A stretch of DNA of 64,000 bases, taken from contig NZ_BAAAWO010000001.1 of assembly GCF_039535115.1 (NCBI RefSeq), positions 3,782,001 through 3,846,000 of the forward strand, given 5' to 3'. The notes beneath the pieces are model-generated. The model searched no databases. It saw nothing but the letters and a program-made list of their open reading frames with translations, and had not been told where the DNA came from. This stretch comes from Paeniglutamicibacter sulfureus. GTDB taxonomy: Bacteria; Actinomycetota; Actinomycetes; Actinomycetales; Micrococcaceae. The position numbers and the translations under genes were made by a program. Below, one piece after another: positions 1-8,441 of this stretch; position 1 is the first letter of the stretch, and each line of letters begins with the position of its first letter.

Positions 1-626
1 CCCAGCAGCTGACCGGCATCAACTCGATCATGTATTACGGCACCCGCGTGCTGGAGGAGTCCGGCATGTCCTCCCAGCAGGCGGTGCTCGCGAATATCGC
101 CTTCGGTGTGGTTGCCGTGGTCGGTGGCGTCATTGCCCTGCGCAACATGGACCGCCTGGACCGCCGGAAGACGTTCCTGATCGGTCTGTCGCTGACCACT
201 ATTTGCCACGTGCTGGTCGGTGTTGCCGGCATGCTGCTGCCCGAGGGCAGCGCCGCCCGTCCCATCGTGATCCTCGTTCTCGTCGTTGCGTTCGTCTTCT
301 CGATGCAGACCTTCCTGAATGTCGCAGTGTGGGTGTGGCTGGCCGAGATCTTCCCGCTGCACATGCGCGGCCTGGGCATCGGCATCTCCGTGTTCTTCGG
401 CTGGACCACCAACGGCTTCCTGGCCCTGTTCTTCCCGTCGCTGGTTTCGGGGATCGGGATCACCGGTTCATTCTTCCTCTTCGCCGGGATCGGTGTGCTC
501 GCCCTGCTCTTCGTGGCCACCCAGGTCCCGGAGACCCGCGGCCGTACCCTCGAGGCCCTCGAGGGCGACGTCTCCACCGGCGCGATCTACCTCGTTCGGG
601 CGGAAGACGCCGAAGCCAACGCGTAA
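1..626 (+). CDS. MFS sugar-porter family transporter, C-terminal part (5' end outside window)
   Basis: The open frame enters from the left edge (frame starting at base 3) and ends at TAA 624-626. The first visible residues, QQLTGINSIMYY, are the conserved segment at the start of the seventh transmembrane helix of sugar porters (family MFS 2.A.1.1). The end, VPETRGRTLEALEGD, is the family's PETKG-type signature after the last helix. Five or six hydrophobic helices lie between, so only the C-terminal half is present. Family members carry hexoses, pentoses or myo-inositol by proton symport in the cytoplasmic membrane. Beside an inositol-type gene island, an inositol porter (IolT-like) is a reasonable guess, but substrate cannot be read from sequence. 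It converges with the LacI-type gene that follows. Confidence 0.9.
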   Translation, partial: QQLTGINSIMYYGTRVLEESGMSSQQAVLANIAFGVVAVVGGVIALRNMDRLDRRKTFLIGLSLTTICHVLVGVAGMLLPEGSAARPIVILVLVVAFVFSMQTFLNVAVWVWLAEIFPLHMRGLGIGISVFFGWTTNGFLALFFPSLVSGIGITGSFFLFAGIGVLALLFVATQVPETRGRTLEALEGDVSTGAIYLVRAEDAEANA

Positions 627-663
627 GTCACGGTGCACCCGGACCGCCCCTATCGGTGGTCCG

Positions 664-1665
664 TCAATGTTTTGAGGTGGCGCTGCTGCCCCGCACCACC
701 AGGTGCGGGGCATGCCGGCTGGAGGCTGCGCCGGGTGACGTGGCCGCGGCCAGCGCGGCCGAGGCCAGCGCGGCGACATCCTGGCGCACGCTGGTCAGGT
801 CGGCATGGGCCAGCCGGGCGAATTCGCTGTCATCGAACCCGGTCAGCGCGATCTGGTCGGGCACCCGGAGGCCGGCCAGGTCGATCGCCCTGCGGACGCC
901 CAGTGCGGCCCTGTCGTTGAATGCCAGCACCGCGGTGGCCCGCTGGTCGGCCGCGGTCTCCCGCAGGTATGCGTCCAACACGTCGAAGGCGGTGGCCTCG
1001 TCTGGTCCGGCGCCGAGCACGGTTCCGGCGACGTTGCCCGCCGCGCGGGCCACGGCCCGCTCGAAGGCGGTGCGCCGCTGGGCGGCCGCCACGGCGGGGC
1101 CGCCATCCAGATGGAGCAGCCGGCGATGCCCGAGATGCAACAGGTGCGCCACCAGTTCGTCGATTCCCGCGGCCTCGTCGGTGAGCACCGAGGGCAGCTG
1201 GCGGTAGCCGCGCAACAGGCTGACCACCGGCACCTGGCTGGCCACCGGGGCCATTTGTGCCGCCGTGAGGGTGAGGGAGATGCCGATGATGGCCTCCGCC
1301 CCCGCATCGATGAGGGTATCCATGACGCGGCGCTCGTCGCGATTGCCCCCGATCGCGCCCAGGATGATCTCATAGCCCCGGGCGTCGGCCTCGGCGTACA
1401 GGGCATCGGCCAGCTCGGCATGCACGGGCTCGCCCAGCCGCAGGGCCACGCCGACGGTCCGGTTGTGGTGGCTGCGCAGTGAACGCGCGCGCGAATCCGG
1501 CCGGTATCCAAGCGCCAGCGCGGCGGCCTTGACCTTGGTGCGTGAGGCCTCGCTGGCGCCCTCGGCACCGCGCATGACGATCGAGGCCAGAGCCACGGAG
1601 ACGCCGGATTCCCGGGCCACATCCGCAAGGGTGGGGCGTCGGGGCGTGGGGGTGCTCGGGGCCAT
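664..1665 (-). CDS. LacI-family transcriptional regulator
   Basis: 333 aa. An N-terminal LacI helix-turn-helix at about residues 11-60 (PTLADVARESGVSVALASIV) is followed by a hinge with RSHHNRTVGVAL and a periplasmic-binding-protein-like sensor domain to the C terminus (FDDSEFARLAHADLTSVRQD is the usual end of the fold). The ATG at 1665 has GGAAGG seven bases upstream. The gene is divergent from the oxidoreductase gene starting at 1782, and the gap holds two copies of a CTAGAAC-type palindrome, so it most likely represses that operon and itself until a sugar or cyclitol ligand binds. The ligand is unknown. Confidence 0.92.
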   Translation of the reverse strand: MAPSTPTPRRPTLADVARESGVSVALASIVMRGAEGASEASRTKVKAAALALGYRPDSRARSLRSHHNRTVGVALRLGEPVHAELADALYAEADARGYEIILGAIGGNRDERRVMDTLIDAGAEAIIGISLTLTAAQMAPVASQVPVVSLLRGYRQLPSVLTDEAAGIDELVAHLLHLGHRRLLHLDGGPAVAAAQRRTAFERAVARAAGNVAGTVLGAGPDEATAFDVLDAYLRETAADQRATAVLAFNDRAALGVRRAIDLAGLRVPDQIALTGFDDSEFARLAHADLTSVRQDVAALASAALAAATSPGAASSRHAPHLVVRGSSATSKH

Positions 1666-1688
1666 GGGGGTGCCTTCCGTGTATTCAC

Positions 1689-1702
1689 CTAGAACGATCT
1701 AG
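1689..1702. promoter_or_regulatory. Imperfect LacI-type operator, first copy
   Basis: CTAGAACGATCTAG matches the perfect palindrome at 1746-1759 at 13 of 14 positions and lies 24 bases before the regulator's start codon, where binding would give autoregulation. Assignment to the adjacent LacI-type protein is inferred from position. Confidence 0.5.
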
Positions 1703-1745
1703 ACGATTGTTTCACAGTGTGGCATAGTTGCCGGGAAAGCAGAAA

Positions 1746-1759
1746 CTAGAACGTTCTAG
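1746..1759. promoter_or_regulatory. Perfect LacI-type operator palindrome, second copy
   Basis: CTAGAACGTTCTAG is a perfect 14-bp palindrome with the central CG typical of LacI/GalR operators. It ends 22 bases before the ATG at 1782 and just upstream of the ribosome binding site AAGGAT (1765-1770), a location suited to repression. The distance to the first copy is 57 bp centre to centre, which could permit looping. Confidence 0.6.
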
Positions 1760-1781
1760 AATAGAAGGATGATACCCCGCA

Positions 1782-2870
1782 ATGTCATACTCACTTGAAG
1801 TACCCCCGGCCAAGGAAACCATCCGCATTGCCGTCATCGGCTGCGGATGGATCGGTGCTTTCCATGCCCGCACGCTGGCAGGCCACCTGCCCGGGGTGAG
1901 GCTCGAGGCCCTGGCCGATCCGGCTCCCGGAGCCGCGGCGGCGCTGGCCGCCGAGCTGGGCATTTCCAAGCACACCACCGACCCGGCCGATCTCTTCGCG
2001 GATCCCGATATCGACGGCGTGCTCATCGCGGCACCCTCGGCCGTCCATTCGGCACTGATAGTCCAGGCTGCGGCCGCGGGAAAACACATCTTCTGCGAGA
2101 AGCCAGCCGGCCACGGGCTCGAGGAACTGCACGCGGCCCTGGATGCCGTTGAACGTGCAGGCGTCGAATTCCAGATCGGCTTCAACCGGCGCTTCGCCTC
2201 CGACTTCGCCGAGGCCAAGAAGCGTATCCAGGCCGGGGACCTGGGCGAGGTGCAGCTGATGCGCTCGCTGACCCGCGACCCGGGAGTCGCCGAAGGCATC
2301 GCAAATGCAGGCCACATCAAGCCCAACACCATCTTCACCGAAACCCTCATCCACGATTTCGACGCGCTGAACTGGTACAACGAGGGTGCCAGGGTGACCG
2401 AGGTGCGCGCCATCGCCGATGCCCTGGTCGAACCCGGTTACCGCGAGGCGGGTCTGCTGGACACCGCAGTGGTGACGCTGCGCTACGACAACGGAGCGAT
2501 CGCCGTGGCCGAGGCCAGCTTCAGCGCCCTCTACGGCTACGACGTGCGCGGGGAAATCTTCGGTTCCGCGGGAATGGCCGTGGCCGGCAACCCGGTGCAG
2601 CTCCACAGCGGCAGCTACACCGCGGCCGGGGCGCTGGCGCCCACCACGCGCGTGAACACCGAGCTCTTCGCCCAGGCCTACCGCGACGAACTGGCGCACT
2701 TCGCCCGCCTCATCGCCGCGCGCAAGGGCCTTGGCGAGGCCCCGACGGTGCCCACGCCCGGGGCGCAGGCAGCCATCGACGCACTGGAAATCGCCCTGGC
2801 CTGTGTCGAGTCCGTGCGCACGGGTGCGCCCGTGGTGCTCGAGCGCGAAACCACGGGCGGTGTCCTGTGA
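1782..2870 (+). CDS. Gfo/Idh/MocA family oxidoreductase (inositol/sugar dehydrogenase-like)
   Basis: 362 aa, usual family length. The Rossmann fingerprint VIGCGWIGAFHAR is at about residues 18-30, the catalytic CEKP motif at 105-108 (Lys107), and the second catalytic segment FTETLIHDFD at 185-194 with His191. The position usually filled by Asp, four residues before that His, is Glu187. GFNRRF (133-138) is the segment shared with inositol 2-dehydrogenases. It likely oxidises a ring hydroxyl of a cyclitol or sugar with NAD(P)+. Its stop overlaps the GTG start of a hydroxypyruvate-isomerase-like gene, so the two are translationally coupled. Control is probably by the divergent LacI-type gene. 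Confidence 0.88.
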   Translation: MSYSLEVPPAKETIRIAVIGCGWIGAFHARTLAGHLPGVRLEALADPAPGAAAALAAELGISKHTTDPADLFADPDIDGVLIAAPSAVHSALIVQAAAAGKHIFCEKPAGHGLEELHAALDAVERAGVEFQIGFNRRFASDFAEAKKRIQAGDLGEVQLMRSLTRDPGVAEGIANAGHIKPNTIFTETLIHDFDALNWYNEGARVTEVRAIADALVEPGYREAGLLDTAVVTLRYDNGAIAVAEASFSALYGYDVRGEIFGSAGMAVAGNPVQLHSGSYTAAGALAPTTRVNTELFAQAYRDELAHFARLIAARKGLGEAPTVPTPGAQAAIDALEIALACVESVRTGAPVVLERETTGGVL

Positions 2871-3637
2871 GCCTTGACTTGGCGGTCTGTGCGGAAATGG
2901 TGTTCCTCGATCTTCCCTTCGTCGAACGCGTGGAGAAGCTCCACGCGTTGGGCTTCGGGATCGAGATGTGGGATTCGCGCACCAGGGATCTCGCGGCCCT
3001 GAAAGCGACGGGCGCGAACTTCGGCTCGATGACAGGCTACTCCGCCGGAAGCCTCATCGACCCCGAGGGAAGCGCGGAGGTGCTGCGAACCGCGGCGGAA
3101 CTGATCCCCACGGCCCTGGAACTGGGCATCGAGCGGCTGGTCATCCACCCCGCGGAACTTATCGACGGCCAGGCGGCAAACCCGCACCATCGCGCCACCG
3201 GGGAAATGTGGCTGACCGCTTCGCGCACGCTGGAGAAGCTCGGTGCCCTCGGCGCCGAACACGGGGTGGTGTTCGTGCTCGAGAACCTCAATACGATCCT
3301 GGACCACCCCGGGATTCCGCTGGGGAGGGCCAAGGACACCCTGGCGCTGGTGGCCGGCGTGGGGCACCCCAACGTGAAGATGATGCTTGACCTCTACCAC
3401 GCACAGATCGGGGAGGGGAACCTCATCCAGCTGCTGCGCGATTCCCTGCCCCATCTCGGCGAGGTCCAGGTGGCAGACGTGCCGGGACGTTGCGAACCTG
3501 GCACGGGGGAGATCAACTATCCGGCGATCGCGGCCGAGCTGCGCTCGCTGGGATACTCGGGCCCCGTGGGGTTCGAGGGCTGGGCCTCCGGGGATCCGGA
3601 GGAAGCCCTTGCCGGCTTCAGGAACGCTTTCTCCTGA
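2867..3637 (+). CDS. Hydroxypyruvate isomerase-like TIM-barrel sugar isomerase
   Basis: 256 aa, the normal size for the Hyi/OtnI group of the xylose-isomerase-like TIM-barrel superfamily. Visible landmarks are the metal-ligand segments LENLN (about 139-143) and MLDLYHAQ (about 168-175) and the C-terminal VPGRCEPGTGEINY block near 204-217, which is characteristic of hydroxypyruvate isomerases. It interconverts a 2- and 3-oxo (or aldo/keto) compound using a divalent metal. The GTG start overlaps the previous stop by four bases. Coupling to a dehydrogenase suggests it isomerises or dehydrates the ketone made by that enzyme; that role is inferred. Its last codons form one arm of a terminator hairpin. 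Confidence 0.82.
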   Translation: MSLDLAVCAEMVFLDLPFVERVEKLHALGFGIEMWDSRTRDLAALKATGANFGSMTGYSAGSLIDPEGSAEVLRTAAELIPTALELGIERLVIHPAELIDGQAANPHHRATGEMWLTASRTLEKLGALGAEHGVVFVLENLNTILDHPGIPLGRAKDTLALVAGVGHPNVKMMLDLYHAQIGEGNLIQLLRDSLPHLGEVQVADVPGRCEPGTGEINYPAIAAELRSLGYSGPVGFEGWASGDPEEALAGFRNAFS

Positions 3638-3646
3638 AGCCGGCAA
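3609..3646. terminator. Hairpin terminator overlapping the 3' end of the Hyi-like gene
   Basis: A perfect 15-bp inverted repeat (3609-3623 and 3632-3646) with an 8-base loop. The left arm and loop are coding and the stop codon 3635-3637 lies in the right arm. It sits between convergent genes only 16 bp apart and could serve both. No strong T-run follows, so its efficiency is uncertain. Confidence 0.55.
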
Positions 3647-3653
3647 TCCCAGG

Positions 3654-4856
3654 CTAGGCCGGAGGGAACCCGGTGCCCAGGCGCCGGGCTCCCTGTGCGT
3701 CCAAGGCCTCGTTGAGCTCGGCCGGGGATCCGGAGCGCGCGAGGTGCTCGGCCACCAGCTCGGCCTGCGACTGCGGGGCGAGCCCGCCGATCGGCTGGTC
3801 CAGATCCAGGTTGGTGGGGAAGGCGTAGCCCTCCGCCGAGGCGGCGATGATGTTGTGCAGGGCGGCCTCGGAGGCCCCCGCGGACTTGAGTTCCAGCAGC
3901 ACCGGGTACAGGGCCTTGCTCATGGCCGTGCGGTCCACCGTTTCCATGGCGCGGCCGAAGGCCGAGGAGACCTGGAGCAGGTTCGCCATGCGCTTGATGT
4001 CGGTTGAAACGTTGGTGCCGGCACCGTGGAAGAGTGCGGGGTTGAAGAACACCGCGTCTCCCTTCTCCAGGGGCAGCTGCGCATGGTGCTGCAGGAAGTG
4101 CTCGGTGAAGTCCTCGCGGTGGAATGCCACGTAGCCGGCCGCGTACTTGTGAGAATGCGGAAGGTAAAGGGTCGGCCCGGATTCCAGCGGCATGTCGCAG
4201 TGCGCGACGGCACCTTGCAAGGTGAGCGCCGGGGTGAGCAGGTGGGCATGCGCAGGGTAGGCGCCGGCCTGCGTTGCGGACATGAAACCCAGGTGGTAAT
4301 CGCGGTGCGCCCGCTGCGCCACACCCCCGGGGTTGACGACGTTGACCTGGGAGGTCACCTGGTAGTTGGGTCCCAGCCAGGCCTGCGACACCAGGGCAAG
4401 GATGTCGGAGGAATAATATTCGGCGAACACCGCGGGGTCGGCCAGCGCCAGCTTGTCCAGGGCACCCCAGATCCTGTCGTTTGCCCCGGGCTTGGCGAAG
4501 TGGTCGCCGCCCTGGACGCCGGATGCCTTCTGGGCATCGATGAGCTTGTTGAAGGCCAGTGTGGCGCGGTCCACGACCGAAATATCGGGGAATGCTCCCT
4601 TGAACACCACAATGCCCGGACCATCCGTCAGCGCCTTGGCCAGTTCCGCCTGGACGTCCGCGCGTTCGTCCGTCGATTCAAGGTACGAATGCAGGCGGGG
4701 TCCGTAAACGAGCACATTCTGTTCCACGGCATCGGCATACGGGTAGTCGGCCAGGGACGTGCACTGGGAGGTGATGCGCTTGAAGTCATCAAGATTGCAG
4801 TCCTCGGCTCGGAACCAGCGTGCGGCGCTGTCGGTCGGGATCGGGGTGGTGGTCAT
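3654..4856 (-). CDS. Phytanoyl-CoA dioxygenase (PhyH) family Fe(II)/2-oxoglutarate oxygenase
   Basis: 400 aa, longer than EctD-type members (about 300). The iron-binding HxD motif is visible in QRAHRDYHLGFMS (about 180-192), the distal His in FFNPALFHGAGTNVS (about 271-285), and a following Arg (DIKRM) suits 2-oxoglutarate binding. The first 100 residues resemble no motif I recognise. Such enzymes hydroxylate or oxidatively dealkylate small molecules, using O2 and 2-oxoglutarate and releasing CO2 and succinate. The ATG at 4856 has AAAGGA upstream. It is divergent from a LacI-type regulator and lies among inositol-type dehydrogenases, so the substrate may be a modified cyclitol or sugar. That is inference; no substrate residue pattern is recognisable. 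Confidence 0.85.
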   Translation of the reverse strand: MTTTPIPTDSAARWFRAEDCNLDDFKRITSQCTSLADYPYADAVEQNVLVYGPRLHSYLESTDERADVQAELAKALTDGPGIVVFKGAFPDISVVDRATLAFNKLIDAQKASGVQGGDHFAKPGANDRIWGALDKLALADPAVFAEYYSSDILALVSQAWLGPNYQVTSQVNVVNPGGVAQRAHRDYHLGFMSATQAGAYPAHAHLLTPALTLQGAVAHCDMPLESGPTLYLPHSHKYAAGYVAFHREDFTEHFLQHHAQLPLEKGDAVFFNPALFHGAGTNVSTDIKRMANLLQVSSAFGRAMETVDRTAMSKALYPVLLELKSAGASEAALHNIIAASAEGYAFPTNLDLDQPIGGLAPQSQAELVAEHLARSGSPAELNEALDAQGARRLGTGFPPA

Positions 4857-5015
4857 GGCGAGGTCCTTTCACGGTACTCAAGGGGAATCGGGGCGACGCC
4901 GGGAAGATCCCGGTTGGTGGATGGGCTGTGTTGCCCTTGCATCCCATTCTGCTTTCGTGGCACCGTGGTGAACCAGCCCCAAACACCTCAAAAACACCTC
5001 AGGAAGGGATCGAAA

Positions 5016-6047
5016 ATGGCTCACCGGTTTTCCCTCAAGGAGATCGCCAGACAGGCGGGGCTCAGCGTGGCCACCGTCGACCGGGTGCTGCACGAGCGCC
5101 CGGGGGTGCGCCGGGGGACGGTGGGCCAGGTCACGCGCGCCATCGCGGAACTCGATAGCCAGCAAACCCAGTTGGAGCTTTCCGGCCGCAGCTTCGTGAT
5201 CGACCTGGTGGTTGATGCGCCCGCGCGTTTCAGTGGGGCCCTGCGCAGCGCCCTCGAAGCGGAGCTTCCGTTGCTGCGCCCCGCCGCATTCCGGGCCCGT
5301 TTCCACCTGAGGGAACGCTGGGGTGCTGTCGAATGCGCCAGGCAACTGGATGCCGTGGCCCGCAGGGGTTCGCATGGAGTGCTGCTCAAGGCGGTCGATT
5401 CCCCGGAAATAGCCGACGCCGTCGAACGGCTCGCCGCCCGGGGCATCCCGGTGGTGACGGTGGTGACCGACCTGCCCTCCACGGCAAGGATCGCCTATGT
5501 GGGACCGGAAAACCGGGCCGCGGGTTCCACCGCCGCCTACCTGATGTGTTCCTGGCTGGGTGAACGGCCAGGGGACATCGCACTGACGGCGAGCCATGAT
5601 AGTTTCCGCGGCGAAGAGGAACGGGAGATGGGCTTCCGTGCCACGATGCGTGCGCTGGCACCCGGACGCAGAGTCCATGAATTGCCGGACTCGGACGGAA
5701 TCGACGCAACGGCCGAATGCCACTTGGAGGACCTCTATGCGAGGCATGCGGCCATTTCCGGGATCTATTCGATCGGTGGCGGAAACTCCGGCTTGGCCCG
5801 CGCCATCGAACGGAACGGAATACATGGCACCGTTCTGCTTGGCCATGACCTGAACCAGGAGAATTCCCTGTTGCTGGCCCGCGGATCGATGCAGGCGGTC
5901 CTGGGGCACAACCTGCGCACCGATATGCATGGAGCGTGCCGTGCGCTGATGCACCACCACGGTGCACTGCCCGGCGCGTGGGAGCCCGAGCGCTCGCCGA
6001 TAGACATCCATACGCCCTACAACATGCCTGCATCTTCCGCGCGGTAG
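5016..6047 (+). CDS. LacI-family transcriptional regulator
   Basis: 343 aa. The frame stays open far upstream, but the ATG at 5016 directly precedes the LacI headpiece (HRFSLKEIARQAGLSVATVD, residues 3-22) and has GGAAGGGA upstream. Residues from about 65 onward form the sugar-binding-protein-like sensor (SGIYSIGGGNSGLARAIERN, GTVLLGHDLNQEN). The sensor resembles the LacI subgroup with a DUF/Peripla_BP_4-like domain and lacks the usual YRPS-type hinge. It is divergent from the PhyH oxygenase gene and upstream of an oxidoreductase, so it may control both. The ligand is unknown. Confidence 0.9.
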   Translation: MAHRFSLKEIARQAGLSVATVDRVLHERPGVRRGTVGQVTRAIAELDSQQTQLELSGRSFVIDLVVDAPARFSGALRSALEAELPLLRPAAFRARFHLRERWGAVECARQLDAVARRGSHGVLLKAVDSPEIADAVERLAARGIPVVTVVTDLPSTARIAYVGPENRAAGSTAAYLMCSWLGERPGDIALTASHDSFRGEEEREMGFRATMRALAPGRRVHELPDSDGIDATAECHLEDLYARHAAISGIYSIGGGNSGLARAIERNGIHGTVLLGHDLNQENSLLLARGSMQAVLGHNLRTDMHGACRALMHHHGALPGAWEPERSPIDIHTPYNMPASSAR

Positions 6048-6086
6048 AACCAAAGCGCCTAAATTGTCTTAATGTCAGAACAATGA

Positions 6087-6114
6087 TTGACACGGTGATT
6101 GCAGGCGGTAAGAC
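6087..6114 (+). promoter_or_regulatory. Probable promoter of the oxidoreductase at 6178
   Basis: TTGACA (6087-6092), 16-bp spacer and TAAGAC (6109-6114) resemble a housekeeping promoter 63 bases before the start codon. Just upstream, ATTGTC...GAACAAT (6064-6085) is an imperfect inverted repeat that could be an operator. Confidence 0.45.
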
Positions 6115-6177
6115 TCTTCCTATGCCGGTTGACGCTTTCGGTCGGTGCCCAATCCACACAAACCCAAAGGACAGTCC

Positions 6178-7170
6178 ATGCCCGTACGCGTAGGAGTCAT
6201 CGGGGCCGGCATCATGGGAGCCGACCACGCCCGCAACCTCGCCGAAAACATCGGCGGAGCTTCATTGGCGGGTGTCGCCGACATTGATGCGGCCCGCGCC
6301 AGGGAACACGCCCATGGTGGATTCAGCACCGACAATGCGCTGGAGCTGATCAACCACCCGGATGTCGATGCCGTGCTGATCGCTTCCCATGACTCCACGC
6401 ACGCCGAGCTGGCCCTGGCAGCCTTGCGGGCAGGGAAACACGTGTTGTGCGAAAAACCGCTGGCCCAAAATGCCGCCGACAGCCGCGCCATCGTCGACGC
6501 CGCCCGTGCCGCCAGCCAGAGGGCGGGAAAGAGCCTGTTGGGCGTCGGATTCATGCGCCGCTTCGACCCGGGGCATCTCCGCCTGCGCCGGATCGTGGAG
6601 GAAGACACGCTGGGCAAGGTGCTGATGGTCCACTGCGTCAGCCGCAATGTCTCATCTGCCCCGGGGACCAGCAACGAATCGGCGATCATGAACTCGGCCA
6701 TCCACGAGCTGGACTCGTTGCCGTGGCTGCTCGGCAGCGCCATCACCGAGGTTGCCTGGATCCCGGGCGGTGCCGGCAGCGCACACGCCGAGGGCTTCCA
6801 AGATCCCGCATTCATGCTGCTGAGGACCGCGAACGGCGTGTTGGCGACCCTGGAGTTGTACCTCAATGCCCGGCACGGCTATTCGACCCAATGCGAGGTG
6901 GTCTGCGAGGAGGGCACGGTGTCGCTACGCGAACCTGCCAACGTCGAATTCAACCGGGACGGCAAGAACTTCGTGGAATACCCCGCGGACTGGAGGCCGC
7001 GATTTGCCGAGGCATACAGGACCGAACTCCAGGACTGGATCCGTTCCATCACCGACGGCGCCCCGAACCCGCTGGCCTCGGGCACGGACGGCCTGAACGC
7101 CTCGCTGGTCGGTGAGGCCATGGTCGAATCGATGCGCCGCGGGGGACAGTTCGTGCCTGTTGCCTACTGA
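6178..7170 (+). CDS. Gfo/Idh/MocA family oxidoreductase
   Basis: 330 aa. An upstream in-frame start exists at 6145, but the ATG at 6178 places the nucleotide-binding strand at residue 3 (PVRVGVIGAGIMGADHARN) and has AAAGGA eight bases before it. CEKP at 91-94 gives catalytic Lys93, and GVGFMRRFDP (122-131) matches the inositol dehydrogenase substrate loop. In NSAIHELDSL the His is residue 176, while the usual Asp four residues earlier is Asn172, suggesting altered proton transfer or substrate. A monocistronic unit, probably under the upstream LacI-type regulator, ending at a strong shared hairpin. Confidence 0.88.
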   Translation: MPVRVGVIGAGIMGADHARNLAENIGGASLAGVADIDAARAREHAHGGFSTDNALELINHPDVDAVLIASHDSTHAELALAALRAGKHVLCEKPLAQNAADSRAIVDAARAASQRAGKSLLGVGFMRRFDPGHLRLRRIVEEDTLGKVLMVHCVSRNVSSAPGTSNESAIMNSAIHELDSLPWLLGSAITEVAWIPGGAGSAHAEGFQDPAFMLLRTANGVLATLELYLNARHGYSTQCEVVCEEGTVSLREPANVEFNRDGKNFVEYPADWRPRFAEAYRTELQDWIRSITDGAPNPLASGTDGLNASLVGEAMVESMRRGGQFVPVAY

Positions 7171-7258
7171 GCGGGCCGGTGTTGTCCTCATGTGGGTGGC
7201 GGACCACGACGCACCCTCACCAGGCGTCGCCGAACCCGCCGGCCATACCGGTGTGAAA

Positions 7259-7312
7259 CCACATGCCACGTGCGTGGTTCCCCTACCGGGAAACCACGCA
7301 CGTGGCATGTGG
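7259..7312. terminator. Strong bidirectional terminator between convergent genes
   Basis: A perfect 21-bp inverted repeat (7259-7279 with 7292-7312), extended inward by CCC/GGG after one bulged A, gives a very stable hairpin. It lies between the stops of two convergent oxidoreductase genes and contains the palindrome CCACGTGCGTGG. No long U-tract is visible on either side. Confidence 0.75.
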
Positions 7313-7335
7313 CCGATGGGCAGTTCACCAAACTG

Positions 7336-8352
7336 CTAAGCGATGGGCTTGAGCTTCACCGTCTTGCCGGTGCGCGCGGATTCGAGGGCCGCATCGGCCA
7401 GCACCAGCGCGGCGACCCCGTCCTCGAAGCTTGGGGAGCAAGGCGTCCCCGAACGGATTGCCATGGCGAAGGCATCCAGTTCCGCCTTGTAGGCCTGGGC
7501 ATAGCGCTCCAGGAAGAAGGGCATGTAGGCCTCACCCTCGGCGGTGCCGGACGCTCCGTACTTGCGGACCGTGGTCGGGGTGATGTTCTTGGCTTCAAGC
7601 ATGCCCTCGGATCCGAAAGCCTCCAGGCGCTGGTCGTACCCGTAAGCGCAATGGCGGGAGTTGGTGATCGTGATGAGCTCGCCACGGCTGCCACGCAGGG
7701 TCACGACGACGGAATCGTAGTCTCCGAGCTCCTCGATGTCGCTGCTGAACTGGTTGGAGCCCACCGCCGTGACCTCGACGATGTCCTCAACGAAGAAGCG
7801 TGCCATGTCCAGGTCGTGGATGGTCATGTCACGGAAGATTCCGCCCGAGGTTTCGATGTAGTCGCGGGGAGCAGGGGCCGGGTCGCGGCTGATGATGGTG
7901 ACCTGTTCCAATGATCCTATTTCACCGGCTTCAACGCGGGCGTTGATGGATGCGAAGCTTGGGTCAAACCGGCGGTTGAAGCCGAGCATGATGGGGACTG
8001 TCGTGTCCTTCAGCTTGTCGCGGCATTCCATGACGGTGGCCAGGTCAAGGTCGATGGGCTTTTCGCACAGGACGGCGAGCCCGTGGGCCGCTGCGCGGGT
8101 GATCAGGTCGACGTGGGTGCTTGTCGGCGAGCCGATGATCACGGCGTCCAGGCCGGGCTCGGCAAACACCTCATCCGGGTCCTGCACGGCGCGTGCCCCG
8201 GTCTGTTCCGCAAGCTTGCGGGCGGCGTCAATGAACGGATCGGCAATCAGTACCAGCTCGATGTCAGGGTGGGCGGCAAGGTTGCGGGCGTGGACCTGTC
8301 CAATGCGGCCGGAGCCGAAAAGTGCCATGCGCAGGGGGCGTGGTGAAGTCAT
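7336..8352 (-). CDS. iolG: myo-Inositol 2-dehydrogenase-like oxidoreductase
   Basis: 338 aa, the usual IolG length. The Rossmann motif LFGSGRIGQVHARN is at 11-24, CEKPIDLD at 96-103 (Lys98), GFNRRFDPSF at 124-133, and GGIFRDMTIHDLDM at 170-183 supplies Asp175 and His179. Lys-Asp-His spacing agrees with Bacillus IolG (Lys97, Asp172, His176, from memory). It would oxidise myo-inositol to scyllo-inosose with NAD+. It is the last gene of a minus-strand unit (10420 to 7336) headed by the promoter with an IclR-type operator. The ATG at 8352 has AAAGGA upstream. A sibling IolG at 30946 means one of the two may prefer another cyclitol. Confidence 0.85.
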   Translation of the reverse strand: MTSPRPLRMALFGSGRIGQVHARNLAAHPDIELVLIADPFIDAARKLAEQTGARAVQDPDEVFAEPGLDAVIIGSPTSTHVDLITRAAAHGLAVLCEKPIDLDLATVMECRDKLKDTTVPIMLGFNRRFDPSFASINARVEAGEIGSLEQVTIISRDPAPAPRDYIETSGGIFRDMTIHDLDMARFFVEDIVEVTAVGSNQFSSDIEELGDYDSVVVTLRGSRGELITITNSRHCAYGYDQRLEAFGSEGMLEAKNITPTTVRKYGASGTAEGEAYMPFFLERYAQAYKAELDAFAMAIRSGTPCSPSFEDGVAALVLADAALESARTGKTVKLKPIA

Positions 8353-8441
8353 GTTGTGGTCCTTTCAGGGACGGTGAAGCGGGATCCTGGGTCCACCGGG
8401 TGGCGAAGAGGGACCCCGGTGCACTCGGGTGGCGGTGGTGG

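Noticed and set aside
4026..5015. A 330-residue N-terminal extension of the LacI-type gene
   Set aside because: It is antisense to the PhyH oxygenase gene; the LacI headpiece starts exactly at the ATG at 5016, which has its own ribosome binding site.
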